DNA of 64,000 nt from Nocardioides anomalus (GTDB lineage: Bacteria; Actinomycetota; Actinomycetes; Propionibacteriales; Nocardioidaceae). The position numbers and the translations under genes are program-made. The DNA is taken from contig NZ_CP049257.1 in assembly GCF_011046535.1 (NCBI RefSeq), positions 1,426,001-1,490,000 on the forward strand, read 5' to 3'. Positions 30,557 to 37,412 of this stretch are shown here, piece by piece. Position 1 is the first letter of the stretch. Each line of letters starts with the position of its first letter. The notes beneath the pieces were generated by a model. The model saw only the letters and a list, made by a program, of their open reading frames with translations, searched no databases and was not told where the DNA came from.

Positions 30557-31909
30557 TTGTTGGACCGAACGAGCCTGCTCGAGCGAGGTCTGCTCGCTCG
30601 AGCCGTCGCCGTCCTCGGCCTGTTCATGCTGGTGGCCCCGCTCCTCCTGCTGTTCTCCAGCAGGTCCGCGCACGCCCTCGAGCTCTGCCTGCCGAAGGCG
30701 GACGAGAGCGCGTGCATCGCGGGCACCATGGGCAGCCGCACGGACCCGATCGCCGACGTCGACGTCATCCTGACCAAGCCCGACGGCTCCAGCGAGACCC
30801 AGACCACCGCCGAGGACGGCAAGTTCAGCTTCACCGTCACCGAGCCGGGTGACTACCTCGTCGGCGTCGACCCGGACACCCTGCCGAAGGGCTCGGAGCT
30901 CCGGCCGCCGGCCAACACCGCGCTCGAGGGCCCCGACGGGGCGCTCAAGGTCAACGGGGTCACCCTCGGAAAGTCGTACGCCGCCACCCTGACGGTCCGC
31001 GCGGCCGGCTTCGACGACTCGACCAGCAAGCTCGACGAGTTCCTCCAGTCGGCGGTCAACGGCATCCGCCTCGGCCTGCTGCTCGCCCTGGCCAGCATCG
31101 GGCTGAGCCTGATCTACGGCACGACCGGCCTGTCCAACTTCGCCCACGCCGAGCAGGTGACGCTCGGCGGCATGGTCGGCTACGGCCTGGTCAACGTGGC
31201 CGGGCTGCCGCTGCTGATCGGTGGCATCGGGGTGGTGCTGATCTGCGCGGCCTCGGGCTACGCCCAGGACCGGGTGATCTGGCAACCGCTGCGCCGCCGC
31301 GGGCTGGGGCTGACCCAGCTGATGATCGTGACCATCGGGCTCTCGCTGGCCATGCAGTACGCCTTCCAGTTCTTCGTCGGCGCCGCCACCAAGCGCGTGG
31401 TGGTCGACAACGCCACGGTGCGCACCTTCGGCCCGGTCCTCATCACCGACCGGTCCCTGGCCGCGATGGGCATCTCGATCGTGGTCCTGCTCGCCGTGGG
31501 CTACGGCCTGCTGCGGACCCGGATCGGTCGCGCGACCCGCGCGGTCTCCGACAACCCGGCGCTGGCGCAGGCCTCCGGCATCGACACCGACAAGGTGATC
31601 CGCCTGGTCTGGACGCTCGCGATGGGGCTCGCGGGCCTCTCCGGCATCCTCTACGCGCTGGTCGTCAACGGCATCAAGTGGGACACCGGCCTGCAGATCC
31701 TGCTGCTGCTGTTCGCCTCGGTCACCCTCGGCGGTCTCGGCACGGCGTTCGGCGCCCTGCTGGGCTCGCTGGTGATCGGCCTGGTGGTGGAGCTGTCGCC
31801 GCTGGTGATCCCCGGCGACTTCAAGTACGCCGCCGCACTGCTCATCCTCATCCTGCTCCTGCTGGTGCGACCGCAAGGTCTGCTCGGCCGGGCCCAGCGG
31901 GTCGGGTAG
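30557..31909 (+). CDS. livH: Branched-chain amino acid ABC transporter permease LivH, with an extra extracytoplasmic domain
   Basis: 450 residues from the TTG at 30557, which lies eight bases after AGGAGG; TTG 30560 or ATT 30554 are alternatives. Residues 12-40 look like a Sec signal (LFMLVAPLLLLFSSRSAHA). Residues 45-145 form an extracytoplasmic beta domain of the carboxypeptidase-regulatory/CNA-B type (PIADVDVILTKPDGSSETQT, GDYLVGVDPDTLP). The LivH permease starts at about 165 with FLQSAVNGIRLGLLLALASI and includes GLSLIYGTTGLSNFAHAE and ALAQASGIDTDKV. The last membrane helix ends VRPQGLLGR. Normal LivH proteins have about 290-310 residues, so the N-terminal addition is notable. It is the first gene of livHMGF. 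Confidence 0.92.
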   Translation: MLDRTSLLERGLLARAVAVLGLFMLVAPLLLLFSSRSAHALELCLPKADESACIAGTMGSRTDPIADVDVILTKPDGSSETQTTAEDGKFSFTVTEPGDYLVGVDPDTLPKGSELRPPANTALEGPDGALKVNGVTLGKSYAATLTVRAAGFDDSTSKLDEFLQSAVNGIRLGLLLALASIGLSLIYGTTGLSNFAHAEQVTLGGMVGYGLVNVAGLPLLIGGIGVVLICAASGYAQDRVIWQPLRRRGLGLTQLMIVTIGLSLAMQYAFQFFVGAATKRVVVDNATVRTFGPVLITDRSLAAMGISIVVLLAVGYGLLRTRIGRATRAVSDNPALAQASGIDTDKVIRLVWTLAMGLAGLSGILYALVVNGIKWDTGLQILLLLFASVTLGGLGTAFGALLGSLVIGLVVELSPLVIPGDFKYAAALLILILLLLVRPQGLLGRAQRVG

Positions 31910-31922
31910 AAGGGACCAAGCG

Positions 31923-33119
31923 ATGGAAGACATCCAGGGCATCCTCAACGCGATGATGCGGGTCGCGGTCGACCCGCAGACGGCCGCGGTCGCGATCGCG
32001 GTCATCGGCCTCAACATCCACTTCGGCTACACCGGCCTGCTCAACATCGGCCAGTCCGCCTTCATGCTGCTCGGCGCCTACGGGTTCGCGATCTCGATCA
32101 CCCACGACATCCCCATGTTCTTCGCGGTGATCATCGGCCTGCTGGTCGCGTTCGTGTTCGCGCTCGTGCTCGGCGTACCGACGCTGAAGCTCAGAGGCGA
32201 CTACCTCGCCATCGTGACGATCTCCGCCGCGGAGATCGTGCGGTACGTCGGCAGATCCGTCGGTGTGGAGTGGCTGTTCAACCTCACCGGCGGTGCCCAG
32301 GGCATCCCCGGCAGTCAGTACCGCGACCCGTTCACCAGCCTGTCGCCGATCAAGAACGGCGACACCACGCTGCTGCCGTTCAACTACCACGACGTGGGCG
32401 GCGGCTCGACCCTCGTGCGCGTCATCGGCTGGCTGCTGGTCATCGCGGTCGTCTGGTTCATGGTGCGCGTGGCCCGTGGCAAGGCCGGTCTCACCGGCGG
32501 CGCCCGGACCGGCGCCCTGGTCGGGCTGAGCGTGCTCGTGCTGCTGCTGGCGCTGTTCCTCGCGCCGGTCAACGCGCGCAACACCGGTGTGGACGGCTGG
32601 TGGTTCACGCTCGTGGCGTGGGTGCTCGTCGCCGTGGCCACCCTGCTGGTGCTCGGGCTGACCAGGAGCCCGTGGGGCCGCGCGCTCAAGGGGGTGCGCG
32701 AGGACGAGGACGCGATGCGCAGCCTCGGCAAGAACGTCTTCGCCATCAAGATGCAGGCGCTGGTCATCGGCGGCCTGTTCGGTGCCCTCGGCGGCATGAT
32801 CTACGTGCTGCCGGCCACCGTGCAGCCCGACGCCCTGGGCCGCAACATCACGTTCTTCGCCTACACCGCGCTGCTGCTCGGCGGGGCCGCAACGATCTGG
32901 GGGCCGGTGCTCGGCTCGCTGATCTTCTTCTCCGGCCGCATCGGCATCATCGCGATCGCCAACACCTACCTGTCCTCGGACAAGTACCTCAACGTCATGA
33001 ACGGCCAGCAGACCAGCCAGTTCGCCTTCATCGTCGTCGGCGTGGCCCTGATGCTCCTCGTGATCTTCAGACCACAAGGCATCCTGGGGGACAAGAGGGA
33101 GCTGAGGTTCAATGTCTGA
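31923..33119 (+). CDS. livM: Branched-chain amino acid ABC transporter permease LivM
   Basis: 398-residue inner-membrane permease with about ten hydrophobic segments. The conserved start AVIAVIGLNIHFGYTGLLNI-like region is clear (GLNIHFGYTGLLNIGQSAFM), followed by GVPTLKLRGDYLAIVTISAA. The cytoplasmic EAA-like loop is SPWGRALKGVREDEDAMRSL with GKNVFAIKM. The C-terminus VIFRPQGILGDKREL is typical of LivM. A region of about 60 residues between the two halves (GSQYRDPFTSLSPIKNG) is an external loop. It starts 13 bases after livH and overlaps livG by eight bases. Confidence 0.94.
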   Translation: MEDIQGILNAMMRVAVDPQTAAVAIAVIGLNIHFGYTGLLNIGQSAFMLLGAYGFAISITHDIPMFFAVIIGLLVAFVFALVLGVPTLKLRGDYLAIVTISAAEIVRYVGRSVGVEWLFNLTGGAQGIPGSQYRDPFTSLSPIKNGDTTLLPFNYHDVGGGSTLVRVIGWLLVIAVVWFMVRVARGKAGLTGGARTGALVGLSVLVLLLALFLAPVNARNTGVDGWWFTLVAWVLVAVATLLVLGLTRSPWGRALKGVREDEDAMRSLGKNVFAIKMQALVIGGLFGALGGMIYVLPATVQPDALGRNITFFAYTALLLGGAATIWGPVLGSLIFFSGRIGIIAIANTYLSSDKYLNVMNGQQTSQFAFIVVGVALMLLVIFRPQGILGDKRELRFNV

Positions 33120-34104
33120 GTCACTTGCACCGACCACCACCACCGCCGCACGTGGCGGCATGGCCGACCCCGCCGAGCGCCAGCGCCTGATGTCCGGCGT
33201 CGACGAGGAGCCCGGGTCGGCCAAGCCGGACGCGATCCTCAAGGTCGACAACATCGTGCGCCAGTTCGGCGGCATCACCGCCGTCGACGTCGGTCACCTC
33301 GAGGTCCAGCGCGGCCTGATCACCGCGCTGATCGGCCCCAACGGTGCCGGCAAGACGACGTTCTTCAACCTCATCACCGGCTTCGACCGGCCCACCACCG
33401 CCGGCAAGGGCGCGCACTGGAGCTTCGACGGGGCGACGCTCGACCGCACGTCGGCGTCGCGCGTGGCGAAGTCCGGCATGGTGCGCACCTTCCAGCTCAC
33501 CAAGGCGCTGAGCCGGATGACGGTGATGGACAACATGATGCTCGGCGCGCAGAACCAGGAGGGCGAGAAGCTCGCCAAGTCGCTGTTCCGACCGTTCTGG
33601 GGCAACCAGGAGAAGCAGGTCGAGGAGAAGGCGGTCTCGCTGCTCGAGCGGTTCAAGCTGCTGGAGAAGCGCACCGACTACGCCGGCTCGCTGTCCGGTG
33701 GTCAGCGCAAGCTGCTCGAGATGGCCCGGGCCCTGATGAGCGACCCGAAGATGATCATGCTCGACGAGCCGATGGCCGGCGTGAACCCCGCGCTCACCCA
33801 GTCCCTGCTCGGCCACATCCAGTCCCTGCGCGACGAGGGCACCACCGTGCTGTTCGTCGAGCACGACATGCACGTCGTGCGCCACATCTCCGACTGGGTC
33901 GTGGTCATGGCCGAGGGCCGGATCGTGGCCGAGGGCCCCGCGGACACGGTGATGTCCAACCAGGCCGTCATCGACGCCTACCTGGGCGCCCACCACGACA
34001 CCGACCTCGGCAGCGACGAGGTGCTCTCGGAGGAGTCGCTCACCCAGATCGAGCAGGAGGTCGCCGCCGAGCAGGCGCACCGCGAGGAGGAGCACCGGTC
34101 ATGA
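33112..34104 (+). CDS. livG: Branched-chain amino acid ABC transporter ATPase LivG
   Basis: 330-residue ATPase with Walker A GPNGAGKTT, Q-loop VRTFQLTKALSRMTV, signature LSGGQRKLLEMARAL, Walker B MIMLDEPMAGVNP and H-loop FVEHDMHVV. Compared with LivG of about 255 residues it has an N-terminal extension of about 40 residues and a C-terminal acidic tail (LSEESLTQIEQEVAAEQAHR) that may form a helix. It is unlikely to change the basic role. The ATG lies within the end of livM, and the stop overlaps livF. Confidence 0.95.
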   Translation: MSESLAPTTTTAARGGMADPAERQRLMSGVDEEPGSAKPDAILKVDNIVRQFGGITAVDVGHLEVQRGLITALIGPNGAGKTTFFNLITGFDRPTTAGKGAHWSFDGATLDRTSASRVAKSGMVRTFQLTKALSRMTVMDNMMLGAQNQEGEKLAKSLFRPFWGNQEKQVEEKAVSLLERFKLLEKRTDYAGSLSGGQRKLLEMARALMSDPKMIMLDEPMAGVNPALTQSLLGHIQSLRDEGTTVLFVEHDMHVVRHISDWVVVMAEGRIVAEGPADTVMSNQAVIDAYLGAHHDTDLGSDEVLSEESLTQIEQEVAAEQAHREEEHRS

Positions 34105-34892
34105 CCACCGCCACCGCCACCGAGCCCCGGCAGGGCACCGCGGTCATCGAGGCCACCGACGTCGTCGCGGGCTACCTGCCCGGCGTGAACATCCTCAACG
34201 GCTGCTCGCTGGTCGCCTACCCCGGCGAGATGATCGGCATCATCGGCCCCAACGGCGCGGGCAAGTCCACGCTGCTCAAGGCCATGTTCGGGCTGGTCAA
34301 GATCCGCTCGGGCAACGTGCACCTGGGTGACCAGGACATCACCAACCTGCGCACCAACCGGCTGGTCGAGATGGGCGTCGGCTTCGTCCCGCAGAACAAC
34401 AACGTGTTCCCCTCGCTCACCATCGAGGAGAACCTCCAGATGGGGCTGTTCCTGCGCCCCAAGAAGGTCCGCCAGCGGCTCGAGGCGATGTGGGACCTGT
34501 TCCCCAACCTCCACGAGCGGCGTACCCGTTCGGCGGGCGCGCTGTCCGGCGGTGAGCGCCAGTCGCTGGCCATGGCCCGCGCGCTGATGATGGAGCCTTC
34601 GGTGCTCCTGCTCGACGAGCCCTCGGCCGGCCTCTCGCCGGTGCGCCAGGACGAGACCTTCATCCGCACCCGCCAGATCAACAAGACCGGCGTCTGCGTG
34701 GTCATGGTCGAGCAGAACGCCCGCCGCTGCCTGCAGATCTGCGACCGCGGCTACGTCCTCGACCAGGGTCGCGACGCCTACACGGGCACCGGCCACGAGC
34801 TGGCCAAGGACCCCAAGGTCATCGAGCTCTACCTCGGCACCCTGGCCGAGGACGTCGAGGCCGAGCGCACCGACGTCACACCGGAGCAGTAG
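34101..34892 (+). CDS. livF: Branched-chain amino acid ABC transporter ATPase LivF
   Basis: 263 residues with Walker A GPNGAGKST, Q-loop GVGFVPQNNNVFPSLTIEEN, signature LSGGERQSLAMARAL, Walker B VLLLDEPSAGLSP and H-loop MVEQNARRCLQ. The VEQN form after the H-loop is characteristic of LivF. It is the last gene of livHMGF. Its 3' end overlaps the convergent MFS gene by 17 bases. No substrate-binding protein gene is inside the operon; the likely one lies 2.5 kb away on the other strand. Confidence 0.95.
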   Translation: MTTATATEPRQGTAVIEATDVVAGYLPGVNILNGCSLVAYPGEMIGIIGPNGAGKSTLLKAMFGLVKIRSGNVHLGDQDITNLRTNRLVEMGVGFVPQNNNVFPSLTIEENLQMGLFLRPKKVRQRLEAMWDLFPNLHERRTRSAGALSGGERQSLAMARALMMEPSVLLLDEPSAGLSPVRQDETFIRTRQINKTGVCVVMVEQNARRCLQICDRGYVLDQGRDAYTGTGHELAKDPKVIELYLGTLAEDVEAERTDVTPEQ

Positions 34893-36108
34893 CCGGCTCG
34901 GGCGCCGGATCCCGGCGCTCGAGCCGTCGCACGTCGCGCGACGTCGTCGCGACCAGCACGCTGCCCAGGATCACCGCGCCCACGACGGTGAGCCAGACCC
35001 GCGCGCCCACCAGCGCGGCCAGCGGGCCGGTCAGCACCAGGCCGACCGGGCGCGCGATGAACGAGCCGATCATGTCGAAGGAGTAGACGCGCGCCAGCTT
35101 GTCCGGCGCGACGTTCTCCTGGATCGACAGGTCCCAGCCGACGCTGAAGATCTCCAGGCCGAACCCGTGCAGCCACGCCCCGAGCAGCACCAGGGCCAGC
35201 GAGTCCGACCAGGCCATGGCCAGCGGGAACGCCGCGGTGAGGGCCAGGAACCAGGTGCCGACGTACAGCGCCCGCCGCGGTCGCCAGCGCAGCGTCACCA
35301 GCCCGCCGACCACGAAGCCGACCATCATCGCCGAGAGCGCCCACCCCCACGCCGCCCGGCCGAGCTCGTCGCCGACCACGATCGGCCCGAGCACGCTCTG
35401 CGCGCCGCCGTAGAACAGGTGGTAGAGCAGCGCCTGCAGGATCAGCAGCCACAGCCACGTGTGCCGCAGGACCTCGCGCAGCCCCTCGCCGACCTCGCGC
35501 CACAGCCCGGCCCGCTGCTCGGCGCGCGGTGCGTCCTCGACCCGGATCCGGCTGAACAGCGCCGCCGCCACCGCGAACGTCGCCGCGTCGATCGCCAGCG
35601 CCCACCCGCTCCCGAAGGCCACCACGAGCACCCCGGCCAGCCCCGTCCCCACGATGAGGCTGGCGTTCTGCGCGATCCGCCGCCACGAGATCGCCTGCTG
35701 CAGCGACGCCTCCGGCACGGTCTGCCGGGTGAGCGCCGACGAGCTCGGCCCGGCCAGCGCGCTCAGCACGCCGTTCAGCACGCCCAGTCCCGCCAGCAGC
35801 GGGATGCTCGACCATCCGCCGACCAGCGACCACGCCACCACGCCCTGCACCACCGCGGCGGCCAGCGACGAGCCCTGGAGCATCACGGTGCGGGGGAGTC
35901 GGTCGCCCAGCACGCCCCCGAACAGCACCGCCCCCACGTCGGCCAACGCGTAGAGCCCCACCACGAGACCCAGCTCCGTCGCCCCGCCCCCGAGGTCCAG
36001 CACCGCGAAGGCCAGCGCCACCGGCGCGATCCCGTTGCCCAGCAGGTTCACCGTCGCGCCCGACACCAGCCACCGGAACGCCGGGTGGCGCAGCGGGTGC
36101 GAGGACAT
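34876..36108 (-). CDS. MFS transporter (DHA3/EntS-like)
   Basis: 410 residues with twelve hydrophobic segments in two halves. The motif A-like loop is GGVLGDRLPRTVML after the second segment, with FRWLVSGATVNLLGNGIAPV at the N-terminus. Similar drug:H+ antiporters export small lipophilic compounds, and the substrate is unknown. A MarR-type regulator is encoded divergently 57 bases away, a common pairing for efflux pumps. The ATG follows a complete promoter (TTGACT-N18-TAGCCT) by six bases, and a 12-bp palindrome lies between the -35 and -10, where a bound repressor would block polymerase. Confidence 0.9.
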   Translation of the reverse strand: MSSHPLRHPAFRWLVSGATVNLLGNGIAPVALAFAVLDLGGGATELGLVVGLYALADVGAVLFGGVLGDRLPRTVMLQGSSLAAAVVQGVVAWSLVGGWSSIPLLAGLGVLNGVLSALAGPSSSALTRQTVPEASLQQAISWRRIAQNASLIVGTGLAGVLVVAFGSGWALAIDAATFAVAAALFSRIRVEDAPRAEQRAGLWREVGEGLREVLRHTWLWLLILQALLYHLFYGGAQSVLGPIVVGDELGRAAWGWALSAMMVGFVVGGLVTLRWRPRRALYVGTWFLALTAAFPLAMAWSDSLALVLLGAWLHGFGLEIFSVGWDLSIQENVAPDKLARVYSFDMIGSFIARPVGLVLTGPLAALVGARVWLTVVGAVILGSVLVATTSRDVRRLERRDPAPEPATAPV

Positions 36109-36114
36109 GCGCGC

Positions 36115-36144
36115 AGGCTAGTTCGCTGGCGAAATGTTAGTCAA
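36115..36144 (-). promoter_or_regulatory. Promoter and candidate MarR operator for the MFS gene
   Basis: On the minus strand TTGACT (36139-36144), 18 bases, TAGCCT (36115-36120), six bases, ATG at 36108. The palindrome TTCGCTGGCGAA (36122-36133) lies between the two boxes, and a second small dyad GTTAGTCAAC (36136-36145) overlaps the -35. Both are good candidates for binding by the adjacent MarR protein. Confidence 0.65.
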
Positions 36145-36153
36145 CGAAGAACC

Positions 36154-36159
36154 TAGGAT
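36154..36159 (+). promoter_or_regulatory. -10 box (TAGGAT) of the marR-type gene, leaderless type
   Basis: TAGGAT is followed by six bases and the GTG at 36166. The dyads at 36122-36145 would lie in its -35 region, so one operator could control both directions. Confidence 0.5.
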
Positions 36160-36165
36160 CACTCC

Positions 36166-36675
36166 GTGACCACCGACGAGGCCGACCTGCACGTCGAGCG
36201 CTGGCGCGACCACTGGGTGCTGGACAAGGCCTTCGACGACGACGTCGAGGCCATGACCGTGCGGATCCACCACATCGGCAAGTGGTTCCGCGCCACCACC
36301 AAGAGGGCGCTCGCGGAGGTCGGGCTGCAGGACTTCGAGTACCAGACCCTCCACGCGCTCATGATCCGCGACACCCCCGGCCACGCCTCGCCCGGTGAGC
36401 TGGCCGCCGCGCTGGACGTCAGCGGTGCGGGCATGACCGGGCGCCTGGACTCGATGGAGAAGAAGGGCTGGCTCAAGCGCAAGCCCGGTGTCGACGACCG
36501 GCGCCGCGTCGAGGTCGAGGCGACCCGGGAGGGGCTGCGGCTCTGGCGGGAGGCGATGGCGCTGCGGGGATCGGCGGAGGAGCTGACCGCGGCGGCGCTG
36601 ACGCGGGAGGAGCTGGGTCAGCTGAACGGGTTGCTCAAGAAGATGACGCTTCGGATCGAGGCACAGGACATGTAG
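36166..36675 (+). CDS. MarR-family transcriptional regulator
   Basis: 169 residues with the winged-helix core: VRIHHIGKWFRATTKRALAE, then LGLQD-like start (VGLQDFEYQTLHALMIRDTP), the recognition helix region SPGELAAALDVSGAGMTGRLD and the wing KKGWLKRKPGVDDRRRVEVE. The DDRR in the wing is the typical MarR DNA-contact signature. It is divergent from the MFS gene and probably represses it and itself through dyads at 36122-36145, with a small ligand releasing it. No ligand can be predicted. Confidence 0.92.
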   Translation: MTTDEADLHVERWRDHWVLDKAFDDDVEAMTVRIHHIGKWFRATTKRALAEVGLQDFEYQTLHALMIRDTPGHASPGELAAALDVSGAGMTGRLDSMEKKGWLKRKPGVDDRRRVEVEATREGLRLWREAMALRGSAEELTAAALTREELGQLNGLLKKMTLRIEAQDM

Positions 36676-36717
36676 TTGTCTGGGTGCTTCGTCTCGTGGT
36701 GCGGCTCTCGGGGTTCC

Positions 36718-36901
36718 GGCCGCCTGTGGACTGACCCGGCCCCCGCCGGACCGCAGCCCCCTCACCGAACGCAACCGACGCCGTGTTGCACGCGACTGCT
36801 CCCAGCGTGGTTGCGTTGCGTGTGCGTGCCCCACGCCGCGGGACTAGCGTTCGGCGAGGGGGCTGCGGTCCGGCGGGGGCCGGGTCAGTCCACAGGCGGC
36901 C
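36718..36901. repeat. 55-bp inverted repeat with 74-bp spacer
   Basis: Arms 36718-36772 and 36847-36901 match at 54 of 55 positions when one is reverse-complemented. The single difference is A at 36764 opposite C at 36855, which would be a G-U pair in RNA made from the minus strand. There is no flanking direct repeat and no reading frame in the spacer. The spacer has a smaller nested dyad, CGCAACC (36770-36776) with GGTTGCG (36809-36815). It could be a small non-autonomous element (MITE), a DNA cruciform or a very long RNA hairpin. Confidence 0.85.
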
Positions 36902-36984
36902 TGGTCTGGCGGCGGCACCCTCGTCTCCGCCTCCACGGGTGGGTGGGGGTGTGGTGCGGGTTGCCGCGGCCGGCGCCGCCGAGA

Positions 36985-37060
36985 ACTTGTAACGCGCAGT
37001 TATCGGATCTTCCGACCCGTTGCAACGGGTCGACAGTTCCCGTAACTGAGCGTTACAAGT
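36985..37060. repeat. Symmetric 76-bp palindrome (18-11-18-11-18)
   Basis: Outer arms 36985-37002 and 37043-37060 match at 17 of 18 positions. A perfect 18-bp palindrome, GACCCGTTGCAACGGGTC, lies exactly in the centre (37014-37031), with 11 bases on each side. The equal spacing suggests a functional unit, for instance a binding site for a multimeric protein or a recombinase site. Confidence 0.75.
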
Positions 37061-37139
37061 GCGTGGAGGCGGACCTCAGCGTGGTCGCCGAAGGCGGCCG
37101 CGCTTGTGGGGCGGGGCGCAGCCTCGCCCTCAGCGCGCC

Positions 37140-37249
37140 CTCACCAGCCAGACCGGGTCCCGCTGTCAAGGACGGACCTCTCGCCCAAGGCCGCCGTCCG
37201 CCACGAAGTGGCGCGTAGCGTCCTTGACAGCGGGAGTCGGGCTGGTGAG
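37140..37249. repeat. Nested inverted repeat, 110 bp
   Basis: Perfect inner arms CCCGCTGTCAAGGAC (37159-37173) and its complement (37220-37234), plus outer arms CTCACCAGCC (37140-37149) and GGCTGGTGAG (37240-37249). A small perfect hairpin CGCCAC-GAA-GTGGCG (37199-37213) lies inside. The arms are interrupted by unequal bulges, as in a folded RNA or a decayed palindrome. Confidence 0.65.
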
Positions 37250-37335
37250 CGCGCGGCCGCTACGCAATGGATCACCCGAACCAGCAAGAACCGTCGAAGG
37301 CAGGCAGAGACAGGACGGCGAGCGCGCCGGACAGC

Positions 37336-37372
37336 ACGAAGGCCCCGGACCTCAACGGTCCGGGGCCTTCGT
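37336..37372 (-). terminator. Terminator of the substrate-binding protein gene
   Basis: A perfect 16-bp stem (ACGAAGGCCCCGGACC and its complement) with a five-base loop, 41 bases beyond the stop of the minus-strand gene at 37413. It is the strongest terminator-like hairpin in the window and could work in both directions. Confidence 0.85.
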
Positions 37373-37412
37373 CAGAACTGCGAACAGCGTGTCGGCCTGA
37401 CGGCCGACGGGG

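Larger units (their letters stand above)
36676..37412. other. 737-bp gene-free interval with three large inverted repeats
   Basis: No reading frame here has credible protein-like composition, a supported start or family resemblance. The interval contains three unrelated palindromic elements (36718-36901, 36985-37060, 37140-37249) and ends with the terminator of the convergent substrate-binding protein gene (37336-37372). It is by far the longest gap in an otherwise tightly packed window. Confidence 0.8.

Noticed and set aside
36676..37400. Open frames in the gene-free interval
   Set aside because: They cross the inverted repeats, have biased Arg/Pro/Gly composition and lack ribosome binding sites or leaderless promoters.
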